A stretch of 64,000 nt of DNA from Doryteuthis pealeii (GCA_023376005.1 CM042138.1:98745276-98809275), one strand, 5' to 3'. Shown: positions 1-11,705, numbered from the stretch's first letter. A program made the numbers and translations. Notes: generated from the sequence alone by a model not told the origin.

Positions 1-1136
1 AAGGCCGGAGAAGGGTAGAATATACTTTCAATCGCTTTCACTTCAAGATCAAAATCTAAAAAGAAGATATAATCCATTTATTCTACATTAAAAAAACAAC
101 CATTCCAAAGAAGAACGTTAGTAGAATGTATATCACCTTGTCTTAAAGATCTATTGTTAAGTGTACATTTATTTATAGATGTTAGTGTATATATACAATC
201 TTATCGCAAGTAGTTATTAGTTTGTTTCTAAACAAAGTATTCTGTGAATGTGACCTGGTTCTAAAATATACTTAATCCAATACGTATTAAATTAGAGTAC
301 ATAATGTTTGTATGGATGAAACATTAAACAGCATTCAGTTAAAAAGAAAAGCTGAAAAAAAAAACAACGTGAAAATGAAGACTATATATAACACGAAATA
401 ATAACTTTCTTCTTGAATAGAATACATTTGTTTAAAAAATAAAAGCAAATATGAGATAGTGTAGAAAAATAATGAAAAGGTTAGATACGCTATTTAACCC
501 AATCTTTTATTTAAACTATCAGTGATGTATGTGATAGAAGTCATTGCAAATATAAAGCATTGGTATTGATTTGCAAATGTCAAAGTGACTAAGAAAGTAC
601 AATCATTTATTCCCGAATGCTTCTTATAAATTGTCAAAGAAAAAAAGAAAAAAAAAGAAAAGAACTCTTCAATAAGAAAACAAGAAAAAGAACGAACAGT
701 TAAAGACATCAGTGCACTGAATTCTGCCGTAAACAAAATTAAATACCGCGTTCTTTGGTATTTTTTTTTTTACTTCATCGTTGGAATTTTATGATATGAA
801 TTTGCCATCTATATCTTCTTCTTCATCATCATCTGCTGTGTGCATCTGATGGCGACCAATTGCGGGATAGGTGGGATGGTGGGAGGAAAAAGCTTTAAAA
901 TAATAATAATGATAATAATAATAAACTTGAAATCGTTCGCTGCTTATCGATAAATTTTTGCTCTGATAGAATCAGCCGCCATTATTTTCTTTTTTTTCCT
1001 TTTTTCTTTCTTTCTTTTTTTTCTTTTTTGCTATCTATCAGGAGTGCCCGTAGGCTATAAGGCAGTCCACGCTCAAACACTTACACACATACACACATTT
1101 GGATGTTTTTTTATCCATATGCAAGTAACGGACACA

Positions 1137-1138
<2 letters not shown>
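1..1138. other. AT-rich non-coding sequence, nothing recognised
   Basis: No open frame with family resemblance is visible on either strand. The stretch holds short homopolymers, a small AATAAT tract near 900-925 and a pyrimidine tract near 985-1030. I see no SINE box, transposon end or exon. Confidence 0.6.

Positions 1139-1201
<63 letters not shown>
1139..1201. repeat. (TA)n microsatellite
   Basis: About 62 bp of uninterrupted TA dinucleotides. A second TA tract lies at about 1306-1338. Open frames here that read YIYIYI are microsatellite translations. Confidence 0.98.
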
Positions 1202-1204
<3 letters not shown>

Positions 1205-1300
1205 TTTAAAGTAAACGCTTTTAATTCTTTTTAAATAATACTAATTCAGCTTAGTCGTTAGGATATTGACATTTTTTAAGTATTGTTAGTGATTAGTAAC

Positions 1301-1340
<40 letters not shown>

Positions 1341-1524
1341 AAGAGAGGATTACTCAAAGAAAAAGAAAATATCGAGAGAGTCACAATTTTGACTGTCGGA
1401 GAAAACAAAAAAGAAATCAGAATAATAATGAATATACAAAAGTGCTCAATACATACGTAAATCTGGCGTAGAAAACCGAATCAGTACAGAAATGACTACC
1501 AAGGTTTCTATACATACATAACAC

Positions 1525-1641
<117 letters not shown>

Positions 1642-1995
1642 GGTGGACCTCCTAACATAGTATCTCCCATTTATTTCCACCGACAGGGAGCACAATATGA
1701 CTATCAAATTGAGCAAATTTTCAGCTACAAAACACTATTTTCCCCATGTGGTTACTATCATGAAATAAAAAAGACGCACCACCGGAGGTGACCCACTTCT
1801 CCACAGCAGTGATGACTGCGTCGTTGTCAGGAAAATAGTGAAAATAGTTTTTTTCCATAGTTAGGATCTTTCCACGTGTGTTTTAACCAAGCTAATGTAG
1901 GTAGACCATAGGAGAGCTCAATGTGCCTAATATCAGTGAGTAGAAGGACAGAGCAAGATATTTAGCAAATGAAGAAAAAACTCTAAACTGGCTTC

Positions 1996-2043
1996 ATTAC
2001 AATCATTTATTTCAACCGTATTAATACGGTATCTTCAGGTAAT
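1996..2043 (-). ncRNA. Type I hammerhead ribozyme candidate A
   Basis: Read on the minus strand: helix I strand ATTAC, core CTGAAGA, a hairpin with ACCGTA/TACGGT arms and a TTAA loop (flanked by a T:T mismatch), GAAA, a 2-bp helix III (AT/AT, five-nt loop), cleavage triplet ATT, then GTAAT. GTAAT pairs perfectly with ATTAC as helix I (5 bp). All invariant positions are present. No tRNA-like promoter or microsatellite adjoins it. Known context: hammerheads with very short helix III occur in Penelope-like elements and retrozymes. Activity is inferred, not shown. Confidence 0.6.
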
Positions 2044-2219
2044 CACAAGAACATGACTCTTACTGAGAATTTCCCAAAGTAACATCGCTTTTAAATCTAT
2101 CAATTTGGAGGAGGGAGGGTTGGTGTCTTAGTTTGATATGGGCAGGATTAGTTTCTTTGAATGAGGCGGGGAGGTCTATGCTTTGGATGAGGTGTGGCTT
2201 AGATGGGGGACCGATTCCG

Positions 2220-2221
<2 letters not shown>

Positions 2222-2268
<47 letters not shown>
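2222..2268. repeat. (TA)n microsatellite
   Basis: About 45 bp of TA repeats lying between hammerhead candidate A and the decayed hammerhead-like sequence at 2345-2395. Confidence 0.97.
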
Positions 2269-2270
<2 letters not shown>

Positions 2271-2344
2271 TGGGAACTAGATTCACCATCATATATATAA
2301 ATGAAAAATGATAAGACAAATAGGAATATTTCTTTTGTGTTATT

Positions 2345-2395
2345 TATTTATTAATTGTTCAACTTATTTCAACCTTAAGTCAGCATCAGGAGAAA
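2345..2395 (-). ncRNA. Decayed hammerhead-like sequence
   Basis: On the minus strand, CTGATGC (last core base changed A to C) is followed by 12 nt and then GAAATAAGTTG. The GAAATAA context resembles candidate A (GAAATAAATG). Helix III cannot be drawn convincingly, so this is probably a related but inactive repeat copy. Confidence 0.3.
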
Positions 2396-2721
2396 AAGAT
2401 TTTGTAAAGAAAATGTTTTTAAAATGTTTCCAAAATAGTTGATATGTCTCAAGATAATCGACGAAAAATGTACTTGTGAAGTTTTCTTTTTCTCCATTGT
2501 TCTGAATCTTTCCTGATTGTGTAGTTCTATTCCTTCAGTTGTTTCTCTTTTTTCATTATAAGCATGGACCATCTTTCAGCCCCAAATTCAATTCCTATAT
2601 CTTGGATGTAATTTCTTATAATTTGTATTAGGGTTTTGTATTAGGGTAATTTGTATTAGGGTTTCGATTTTTTCTTCGTTTTTAGCAAGTATCTTAATAT
2701 CATGTACATGAGGTCTATTAT

Positions 2722-2854
2722 TATCAATTTTTCACACCAGCGCTAGCCGATGGTCTTTGAGTAACAATAAGTCTCCTCAGGTCTCAAAGACTCTCATGAG
2801 TATTCCAGGTGATTTCAACAATGCTTTTGTCTGGGTGGTCCAATTCTTCCTCTG

Positions 2855-2856
<2 letters not shown>
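2722..2856 (-). mobile_element. 5'-truncated LINE, 3' end only
   Basis: Matches the 3' UTR and last codons of the LINE family described at 28501-29580, including CACACCAGCG, the AGTCTCCTCAGGTCTC segment and CTTCCTCTG. An (ATT)n tract follows at 2857-2901. It covers only the final few dozen codons. Confidence 0.7.
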
Positions 2857-2901
<45 letters not shown>

Positions 2902-3162
2902 CAAAAATAAATAGATAAATAAAGAAACAATGAAACTGTAAAATTCCTAAGTGAACCAAGTATTTTTAAAACATTTTGGTTCACTTCCAAATCTTGCTAT
3001 TTTATTTGTTCATTTGAGTTATTTATCTTAAAGTTAAGAGTATTATGATTGTTCAGTAATATATTTTGTGTTTGAACAAATTGTTATTTCGATTCGGAGC
3101 TGAAACAAATAATGATGCAAAAAATGAAAATAATGATAGCGTTAAATTACCCTATACTAATC

Positions 3163-3193
<31 letters not shown>

Positions 3194-3255
3194 ATAGATT
3201 GCTATTTTCGATCTTTTTTCTTTTTCTTTCTGTTATAGATTGGTATTTTTCCTTT

Positions 3256-3303
<48 letters not shown>

Positions 3304-3540
3304 TATTGGTATTTTATTTTTTTTCTATCTCTCTTTTTCTTCCGGTTATAGATTGGCATTTTTCTTATCTTTTTCTTTCTTTCTTTCTTTCTTTATTTCT
3401 TTCTTTCTTTCTTAGATTGGTATTCTTTATTTTTTCTATCTCTCTTTCTTTTTCCTCCGGTTATAGATTCTTTCTTTCTTTCATAGATTGGTATTTTTCA
3501 TTGTCTTTCTATATTTCTTTCATTCTTTCATAAATTAGTG
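3163..3540. repeat. CTTT-rich pyrimidine tract
   Basis: Repeated CTTT units are broken by several near copies of a spacer containing ATAGATTGGTATTTT. The spacer makes this a higher-order minisatellite rather than a plain microsatellite. Strong strand asymmetry; the FFLSFF-type open frames are translations of it. Confidence 0.9.
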
Positions 3541-4296
3541 TTTTTTCTTCTTTCTTTTTTTCTTGTCTCTTTTGAAAATGTCTCCTTCTTTCGTACCTTT
3601 TTTTTACTTTGTATTTTTCAAAGATTTTCTTCCTTTTTAACTTGATATTTTCGCTTGATTCTAACTTTCTTTTATGGCGGCGTTTTCTTAACTCTTTCTT
3701 TCTTTCGTTCTCAATCAACCCGGATCAGCCGCCCCCGCCTCGTATTTTAACAGATGCGACCTAATGATATTGAAATATAATCTTTCGTTTGACAAGGAAG
3801 TCAGCTTCAATGTGTGAATGGAACCCCCTCGTTTCAGATTCCCATTGATTATTTCCCGAGATTAAAAGAAGAAAGTGAAAAACGCAGCGAGATATCAATA
3901 AAGGATACAGAGATTCTAATAAGGGTTATAGGGAGAAAAGTAGAAATAAACGATAATAACGTATTCGAATGTGAAGTCTCGCGAGAAGAGACTTTAAGGA
4001 TTGATTCAGTTTAGTAGATAATTGCTCCCGGAAACCTGTAGGTAGTGATGCTAACTGGATTATGCAATACACCTTCTGTACAAATCAGGATAGTGCTCGT
4101 AATGTTGCAGATGAAGGGGCAAATTCTTCTGCTGGGGAAAGAGGTTAGGTGAAAGAAGTGGGAGAATTTGAACTGATTATGGGTTAGAAATACATGATAG
4201 GAAATTTGACGCCATTTTAAAGAAAATCCCGTGTCATATTATTTTTAAAGAAACTATTTAAATAAATCATCTGTTTTCATGTATTTTCCACATGAA

Positions 4297-4300
<4 letters not shown>
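3541..4300. other. No gene recognised
   Basis: Mixed AT-rich sequence. A 66-codon plus-strand frame at 3814-4014 has ordinary composition but no motif I recognise, so I do not call it a gene. Confidence 0.5.
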
Positions 4301-4366
<66 letters not shown>

Positions 4367-4370
4367 AACA
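4301..4370. repeat. (TA)n-(TG)n compound microsatellite
   Basis: TA repeats run directly into TG repeats. The same compound occurs at 20899-20952, 26585-26686, 41806-41867, 42236-42320, 45173-45248, 48366-48424 and 62418-62497. Confidence 0.97.
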
Positions 4371-4500
4371 TATATATATATGTATGTATATTAATGTGTA
4401 TGTATGTACATATATATGCATGTATATGTATATATGGATCAAATATATATATTTGAAAATTATTAATATTAAATAGAAATATTTGAAACCATATAACAAA

Positions 4501-4531
<31 letters not shown>

Positions 4532-4547
4532 TATTATTATTATTGCA

Positions 4548-4598
<51 letters not shown>

Positions 4599-5203
4599 TA
4601 ACTCCATTAGAGTTTTTCACACCCACCTTAGCCGATGGTTCAGTGGATGCTGAGTGACATCAAGTCTCCTCAAGTCCCCCGGACTTTTCTGAGTATTCTA
4701 ACCGATCTTAACAATGCTGTAGTTTGGATTGTCTCGTTTCTTCCTCTGATTTCCAGTTCATCCAGATTCTTTCCAGACCCCTGGGAACCGTTCCAAGGGC
4801 ACAACATTTAACTCCATGTTCTCCAGTTTTCTTAGTTCTCTGTCATGATCCAAGTATTTTTAAAATTATTTTACTCTCTTTTACTTTCACCCGGTGACCC
4901 ATCGGGACGGCAAAATCCACGAGAAGATAAGTTTTTCTTCTTGATAATTAACACTATGTCTGGTCTCCTGGCCGGGATTAAAAGATCCGTCTGTATCTCA
5001 AACTCCCGGAGTATTTTATGTCTCATTCTCCAGGACAGATTCGGGTTTGTGAATATACCATTTAGTTTCCGGATGAAAATTCAATTTCTCGCTCAGTTCA
5101 CAGTGGATCAACTTTTCCAGTCGTGCCTTGTCTTGTACTCTCTTTGTGTTAGTTTGCTACATTCGTTTATTATATGATTTACCATTTCATCTTTTTATCC
5201 ACA
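4501..5203 (-). pseudogene. LINE fragment with reverse-transcriptase C-terminal region
   Basis: On the + strand it starts with the (ATT)n tail (4501-4597), then the 3' UTR, then ORF remnants. Minus-strand translation with frameshifts gives, in order, an IINECSKL segment followed by KTRHD, a KPESVLENE-like segment, and FEIQTDLLIPARRPDIV. These resemble the stretch after the catalytic domain in non-LTR retrotransposon polyproteins. Stops and frame breaks make it dead. It is the first of three minus-strand copies in a row. Confidence 0.8.
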
Positions 5204-5404
5204 TATTATTATTATAATTAATTTTCCCCCCAGCGTTAGCTGATGGCCTTTCGCTGGAGTCTGAGTGACAGCAAGTCTCCTCAGGTCTCCAGGATTCTTC
5301 TGTGCATTCTAGCCGATTGCAGCAATGCAGTTGTCTGGATGGCCTCAATTCCGTCTCTGATTTCCAGTTCTTCCAGTCTTTTTTCCAAGCTTTTTGAGAC
5401 TGTT
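5204..5404 (-). pseudogene. 5'-truncated LINE copy
   Basis: Contains the 3' UTR (CAGCGTTAGCTGATGG, GAGTGACAGCAAGTC) and about 50 terminal codons. It stops within the codons for GTVP, exactly where the (ATT)n tail of the next copy begins. This is a head-to-tail junction. Confidence 0.8.
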
Positions 5405-5406
5405 CC

Positions 5407-5452
<46 letters not shown>

Positions 5453-5775
5453 TTCACACGCGTTTTAATTAGTGGGTTTTGACTGAAGTCTGAGTGACAG
5501 CAAGTCTCCTCAGAACTCTAGGACTCTTCTAAGTATCTTCGCGGCTTTTAACAGTGCTGTGGTCTAGATGGTTTCAATTCTTCCTATAATCTCCGGTTCA
5601 TCCAGTCTCTTTTCCATATTCTTGGGGACTGTTCCAGGTATTCGAACTACAATTGGTACCAGTGTCACTTTTCTGTTCAATAACATTCCTTCACTTTCAT
5701 GTGAAAGTCTTCTGATCTCACTGCGACTTTGAGAAACAAAAGGATTACCCAATACCGTCCAGATGGCGTTACCAA
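5405..5775 (-). pseudogene. 5'-truncated LINE copy with (ATT)n tail
   Basis: The tail is at 5405-5448, followed by a diverged 3' UTR and the terminal ORF codons (GRIETI, LEKRL and VPIVV-like segments on the minus strand). It ends near 5775, where an oppositely oriented copy begins with the codons for DKKK. Confidence 0.75.
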
Positions 5776-6350
5776 GCATTAATTAACAAGAAGAAAATAA
5801 TTTGTCATCTCGTGGATTTTGCCATTTCTGGCTCCCATAGAGTGAAAATGAAAGAAAGCGAAAATATAAACAAATACCTGGATCTTGCGAGAGAGATGAA
5901 CAAAGCTGTGCCACATGACGGTGATACCAATAGTATTTGGTGCTCTTGAAACTGTCCCAAAAATATGGAAAATGGTGGGGGTGGGGGTAGAGATTAGAGG
6001 AAGAATCATCCAGACCACAGCACTCATAAAATCAGCTAGAATACTTAGAAAAGTACTGAAGACACGAAGAGACTTGCCCACACTTACTACATTGAAAAAG
6101 CTGTGGAATATGAGGGTGAAAGTGATACCAATTGTAATTGGTGCAATAGGAACGGTCCTAAAAAGCTTGGAAAAAAGACTGGAGGAACTAGAAATCAGAA
6201 GAACTGAGACCATCCAGACAACACCATTGCTGAAATCGGCTAGAATAATTAGAAGAGTCCTGGAGACCTGAGGTGACTTGTTACTAAGACTCCAGTGAAA
6301 TACCGTCAGCTAACGCTGGTATGAGAAACTCAATAATAATAATTATAATT
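5776..6350 (+). pseudogene. LINE 3' fragment, ORF C-terminus plus 3' UTR
   Basis: Frames at about 5815-6270 encode the family C-terminus: LDLAREM, LWNMRVKVIPIVIGAIGTV, LEKRLEELEIR and ARIIRRVLET before a TGA. A partial internal duplication of this C-terminus is visible (5915-6060 against 6100-6270). The 3' UTR and a short (AAT)n tail follow at about 6331-6350. Other animal LINEs have the same kind of VPIVIGALGTV...ARILRKVL ending; I do not assign a clade. Confidence 0.8.
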
Positions 6351-6424
6351 TGCTGTCACTCAGCCTCTAGTGAACCACCGGCTACGGCAGGTGGGACAAA
6401 CTTAAAATAATAATAATAATATAC
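6351..6424 (+). mobile_element. Severely truncated LINE, 3' UTR only
   Basis: About 70 bp consisting of the 3' UTR (GCTGTCACTCAG through the GGTGGGACAAACTT segment) and an (AAT)n tail, squeezed between two longer copies of the same family and orientation. Confidence 0.75.
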
Positions 6425-6794
6425 CTAGTATTGATTGACAAGAAGAAAATAACCTGTAATCTCGTGGATTTTGCCGTCCTGATCGACCACCGAGTGAAAA
6501 TAAAAGAAAACGAAAAGATAAAAAAATACTTGGACCTTGCCAGAGAACTAAGAAAACTGTGGAACATGAAGGTGAAGTTAGTACCAATTGTAATTGGTTC
6601 CCCTGGAACGGTCCCCAACGCTCTAGAAAAGAATATAGGTGAATTGGAAATCCGAGGAAGAATCGATACCATCCAGACTACAGCACTGTTGAGATCGGCT
6701 AGAATACTCAGAAGGGTTCTGGAGACCTGAGGAGACTTGCTGTCACTCAGCTCCCAGTGAACCACCGGTTACAGCTGGCGGGAAAAACTCAATG

Positions 6795-6847
<53 letters not shown>
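6425..6847 (+). pseudogene. LINE 3' fragment with long (AAT)n tail
   Basis: An uninterrupted 99-codon frame at 6431-6730 encodes the family C-terminus: IDKKKITCNLVDFAVLIDH, LDLARELRKLWNMKVK, VPIVIGSPGTVP, ARILRRVLET, stop. It is followed by the 3' UTR and about 58 bp of AAT repeats. It is the best preserved terminal coding segment in the window. Confidence 0.85.
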
Positions 6848-6848
<1 letters not shown>

Positions 6849-7639
6849 GCCTTTCTAAAAAGAAGAATGTAAAAAAATGATAAAGTATGGGAGAGAAAGA
6901 AGAAAAAGATAAGAATGATAATAACAACGAGTGGGGGTGGAAAAAATCAAGAAAAAGTAAACAAGACTAAATATAACGGGGGAATGTGAAAGAATGAAGA
7001 AAAAGAAGATACGAGTAATAATAATAAAGCAATGTAAAAGATAAAGAAAAGATAAGAGTAATGATAATACTGAGGGAATGAAAAAGAAAGAAGAAAACGG
7101 ATGATTATTGTATTGATGGTGAGGAAAGTAATAATAATTGAGCCAGAGAGTGATGAAGAAAGAAAAGAGGAACAAGATAATAATGGAGATAAATGACATA
7201 TCGATCATTGATCGACTCTCTTTATTCATTTTTATTTATTCTGCCATCTTCGTATGAAGGTTTAGAGGCGCATCCGTGTCAGGCAGCCATGATATAAGTG
7301 TGATTCCCTAATTTTTACTGTCGCAGATAGCACTGTGAACAGCCGGAATATTAATGTACTCTATAGATATTCCATAGGCGTGGAGACAAGTTAACAGATG
7401 TCGTCAGTGCGTCAACTGGAGCAAGGGGGCGAAACGTGCCAATCTTTTGTTATTACTTCCGGTGTACATACTACGGCAACTTCTTTCTCCTTTCCAGTTC
7501 TTGGATCACCTGAAGCCGACGAATTCCTCTTTTGATTCCTGACTTGACAATATCTTCGCCTCCCTCTCACAAGAATGTTCTTTTTTATGTATTCGAGTAT
7601 CCAGTGATAATCACAGGGCTGGAATCGTTGGTGACAGTC
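6848..7639. other. No gene recognised; purine-rich first half
   Basis: 6848-7200 is A/G-rich with AATAAT islands, which produces a spurious hydrophobic minus-strand frame. 7200-7639 is ordinary AT-rich sequence with no motif recognised. Confidence 0.5.
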
Positions 7640-7845
7640 AGGTCATTTGTATGATATTTATCTTAGCTGTTCAAATCCTGAACCAGGCGCTTTGAATTTC
7701 ACACAGCACTAATACTGTATGAATCCAATTCTTCTTCTTCCAGCTATGGGTAAATAGTAGGAGAAACTGGTCTCTTTAACCTTGGTATAACAGCCATTAA
7801 TACTATTAAACCTGTTAAACTCTGCCTAAGATCATCTCATCAGAT
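7640..7845 (+). mobile_element. SINE family A, degraded
   Basis: A B-box-like GTTCAAATCCTG is followed by the family A body: CACTAATAC, GTATGAATCCA, CCAGCTATGGGTAAATAGTA, TCTTTAACCTTGGT, CTGTTAAACTCTGC. The A-box end is eroded. See 27963-28252 for the reference copy. Confidence 0.7.
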
Positions 7846-8072
7846 TTACCAACAAAGAAGCATACGTGGACTCCACAAAAACAATAACAACAATATATAT
7901 GTATATATAATGTGTGTATAAAAATACATCAATAGACACATAGTATAATGATTAAAAAAGTATTTATTTTACACGACAAATATTCTTTTTTCAACATAAT
8001 CTCCTCCTTTTAATTCTGCTAATAAACACGTGCCAGTTTTTCAACCTTCACCATCGTGTCTATGTCAGTCTG

Positions 8073-8076
8073 TTGA

Positions 8077-8129
<53 letters not shown>

Positions 8130-8229
8130 CAATCTGTTGATATCTATATATCAATCTCTCCCAGTCTCTATTCGTCTATCTATGTATATCAGTATGTTTA
8201 TATCTATCTATTTATCTATCTCGGTCTAT

Positions 8230-8325
<96 letters not shown>

Positions 8326-8331
8326 AGTCCA

Positions 8332-8364
<33 letters not shown>

Positions 8365-8475
8365 CAGTCTGTTCATATCTATCAAGCTCAGTCTGTTGAT
8401 ATCTATCTTTCTCAATCTGTTGATATCAATATATCAATCTATCTCAGTTTCTTGATATCTATCTATCTATCTATT
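8073..8475. repeat. Cluster of ATCT, TC and TA microsatellites
   Basis: ATCT repeats (8078-8130), TC repeats (8233-8273), TA repeats (8274-8322), ATCT repeats (8333-8362 and 8455-8475), separated by CAGTCTGTTGATATC-like spacers that recur at least five times. Confidence 0.95.
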
Positions 8476-8659
8476 ATATATATCTATATCAGTCGATATC
8501 TATCTGTCCACGTGTATATGTTAATATATTTATGAATAAGCATTTACTTTTCTGTATCCGGTGATGTGGCTTCAATTCTTGAGTTCTAATAAGTATGGAG
8601 TGCCATCACCCCCAGATCCATTCCGACTCAGAGTGGCAGTACCTGTTGAATCAATGGAC

Positions 8660-8960
8660 CAAACTGATATTTGAAAATTAATAGTATTGGATAAGAATAC
8701 TTGAAACCATATAACTGTATGCAATTTTTTTGCATTAACAGTCCGTGAGCCCTTTACGGCCTATTTTGTGTTTTACTCAATAACTTCTAGATCGAAACCA
8801 TTATATCGTTGAATAGAGCTCGTTGAAATCTTTCTTTTACATGTAGAATATGGTTTTTCTCTTTCCGTTTGTCAAAGTTATATTTATCTGCAAATAAGAT
8901 CAAAGCATTGTGTTAAAAAACGGCCTTAAGCATATTTGGTATCATATAACTGTATGCAAA
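8660..8960 (+). repeat. Dispersed monomers of the ACTTGAAACCATATAA repeat
   Basis: One clear monomer at 8663-8715 (ACTTGAAACCATATAACTG, then TATGCAA) and a partial one at 8935-8955. The same unit forms arrays at 44215-44440 and 44885-45175, with another monomer at 4441-4497. Confidence 0.6.
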
Positions 8961-9197
8961 CAAATGATTATAGATAATTTAAAAGTTGAAATGGGAAATC
9001 GAAAATACAGTTATGGTATTTGCCTCTCATCCCACTTATGAGGGCGTGACACAAGGACATTTTTATGTGGGCCCTCGAAAATACAGTTATAATTTATTTA
9101 TTTGTTTCTTGTAACTCCTTTCAATCTCTTTTTTCCCATCTTCTCACATCAACCTTTAAAATTCTTTGCACAAAGCATATACACTATCAATACAATA

Positions 9198-10114
9198 TCT
9201 TATTATAATGGAAATTATGTATCTGTCTGTCTGTAACCGAAGCTATATCAGTTTCCAAGTCACAATTCCCTTAGTTATTTACGTCACATTCTCCATGATT
9301 TTTTAAATATTTTAAACTTTATTTATTAATAACATTGTTTTAAATTATTAATACTGTTGGCCTTATCTACATGCTAGATATTTACCACGTACCCCACGTG
9401 TACCGGTCAGGCACAAGGCCCTATTAATGTGGGACCACCCACAAGCAGTGACTCATTGGTGGCGGGTGCAAAAAATGCGTTGATCCCTTCGGCATTCCCC
9501 CTCAATGAGGCGCCTCAGGCAAAGGGCAATAAACCCAGCCCTACCACTTTGAATCGAGGGGCCAGGTGCTTCCTGGGGGGATGGTCCTCTGGGATCAATG
9601 ATGTTAACTTGTACGGCCCAGGCCACAGCCACTGGACCCCCGGTCGAAACCAGAGTTAGATATGTTGAACATATATTTATATTTACTACAAAATAACGGT
9701 TTACTATGTTAACAGGAAAACTAATTTGCATATTGATCTTAAAAATTTGATTTCAATAAATATGTGCTAGGTATTATAGATTTCTAATTATTTGGTTTTA
9801 TTTTAATAAATATAAGAAAAAATCTCTTCAATAAATCTTAAAAGAAACCCACTAACAAGAAAAAATAACTGTATTGTATTATTTACTTCCTAATAGTTAA
9901 ATAGTTAAATTGGAAAATTTAACCATGAGAGAGGGGAGTGATGGAAAATGATGGAAGAGGTAGTTTCAAAGTTGTTCAATTTTTCGATTATACCACCTCT
10001 GTTTCAAATCATTTTATCTGTATTTCATTTAGTTTCATTAGTCTTTCTACTTTTATATACTTCATCACCTTAAAACTTAAATACTTGCACCCGGAAGGTG
10101 CATATATTTGCTAG
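9198..10114 (+). mobile_element. Non-autonomous Helitron 1 (with nested SINE)
   Basis: Starts with TC (TCTTATTATAATGG) after an A and ends in CTAG before a T, preceded by a short hairpin (GCACC...GGTGC) about 10 nt upstream. Those are the known termini of Helitron rolling-circle transposons, which insert between A and T without target duplication. It shares the same ends and body with 11703-12328. It has no Rep/helicase coding. It is 917 bp against 626 bp for the sister copy, and the difference equals the inserted SINE at 9382-9663. Confidence 0.75.
9382..9663 (+). mobile_element. SINE-like family D insertion inside a Helitron
   Basis: A GC-rich block of about 280 bp sits inside Helitron 1 and is absent from Helitron 2. 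It is flanked by the direct repeat TAGATAT (9375-9381 and 9657-9663), a probable target-site duplication. Related partial copies lie at about 32600-32790 and 43040-43215 (shared GGCACAAGGCC/GACACAAGG-type start and GCGTTGATCCC). I cannot place an A box, so the SINE label is tentative. Confidence 0.65.
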
Positions 10115-10365
10115 TATATTTAAAGATCAAATACTGTTAAGTAATTCATCAGATAGTTTCCAAAAATTCCCTCTTAACTCTTTTGCCAACTGTATGCCAT
10201 TTTAAAGCTTTCTGTATGTGTGTGTGTGTGTGTGTGTGTGTGGGGGTAATTGTGATTTTATTTGACAATATACAATAGCGTTCAATAATGGAGAATGTAA
10301 AAGTAAAGATTTTAAATGTCAAATTCGACGGATTCGATTGTGATAAACATTTTAGTAAAAAATTA

Positions 10366-10608
10366 TTAACTCTTTGCCTACCAAAATTCCCCCAATGGCC
10401 GTACCAAATAGTGTTGGTATTTTTTACCTGTATGATGGGATATTTCAAAGGTCACTACCAAATTCACCACATAACTCATTCTATTCAAATAAAGTCCTAT
10501 TATCAGTGCAAACAAGTGACACGTGCAAGAACCGCTAACAGCAGTTTACAGTGCGATTGCATTGGTGAGTGAACAACTGCGAGCGGCTTAAAGTAGGCAA
10601 ATAGTTAA
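10366..10608. mobile_element. piggyBac-like MITE copy 1
   Basis: Bounded by TTAA on both sides, with terminal inverted repeats TTAACTCTTTGCCTAC and GTAGGCAAATAGTTAA. TTAA target sites are diagnostic of piggyBac-type elements. Internal sequence matches the inverted copy at 37941-38180 (GGTATTTTTTA..., ATGATGGGATATTTCAAA, CTCATTCTATTCA, AAAGTCCTATTAT). Confidence 0.7.
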
Positions 10609-11645
10609 AGTCTTTTTCTCTCGATTATTTCTTAAATCATCCAACGTAATCTTAATTAATTTACACTAATACTGTTTTAAATCAGACTAGAAAAAACCCA
10701 AACAAACAAAACAATTGGTTAATAGACTTAATTTTTGAAATCTGCCTTGATAATCAATTTCCAGTTCCAGGAGGAAGATTAAAAAAATGTCTATAATAAT
10801 TAGAAATTCTATTACTTTAAAGGTTTGATTACAATAAAACATTTACAAATGAATCAAACTTTGGTATAAATAACCTATAAGGATTTGATATACCGTTAAA
10901 CAAATAAACCAAACCAATCATTTCTTTTTTTTCCTTTTTATCTCTTCCTATTAATATTCCCTTTTGACTCATTCATCAAAAGCGAAGCATAAAGTTATCT
11001 CTGTTTATTTCAGAAGATCGATATTTCATCGTATGAAAGATACTGGATATTTAAAGCATTCATTAAAAAGAGTTACATATTTAGAGATGCACATCTATGT
11101 ACCTATATGGTTTTTCTTCGTTTCTTTTGTTCATTTTTTACCGATAGACTCCAAAGCTATAAACCGATCTTGATGAGACTTGGCATGTACCCGGTACATC
11201 TAATTCGCCCAGTGAGCAAATAAAACTGGCATCTAATGGAGTTCCTCCTTTGTGCGAAAATCACTCATTCCATCTCCAGTTTCCTCGGCTATTTGGCAAA
11301 TATTGATGAAACTTGACCACAAGGAGTGTTTTAAATGTATGTTAGAATATGATCATGAAAGTCAATTTCGCCATGAAAGTAAATCAAATTTCCAGTTGCA
11401 AAAGTGACCATCTAACTTGTGGACGTGAGGGAGTGGGAGTTCTGGCAAGAAAATTAAGACGGAACTCATTCGTATAGAAAGTAAGTAGAGTGAATTTTTA
11501 TCTAACATTTGTTTTGGTGTATTATTTAATTCCGAGCAACTCTGGGTTCTTATGCTAGTATTAGAATCATTCTGTCATAACAACATACTATTTTGCATTT
11601 GTCATCTTTTGATTGACGCTCGAACTCTCACAGTCCAATTCCTAC

Positions 11646-11646
<1 letters not shown>
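10609..11646. other. No gene recognised
   Basis: AT-rich sequence. The 69-codon frame at 10964-11173 has no recognisable motif. 11150-11470 has a somewhat higher GC content but no frame or box I can support. Confidence 0.5.

Positions 11647-11702
<56 letters not shown>
11647..11702. repeat. (TA)n microsatellite at Helitron 2 insertion point
   Basis: TA tract ending exactly at the 5' TC of Helitron 2. The 3' end of that element also runs into TATATA, consistent with insertion at an A-T step within the tract. Confidence 0.95.

Positions 11703-11705
<3 letters not shown>

Noticed and set aside
5250..5290. CTGAGGA sequences in the LINE 3' UTR (minus strand) as hammerhead cores
   Set aside because: No hairpin followed by GAAA at the right spacing. 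The sequence is conserved as LINE 3' UTR.
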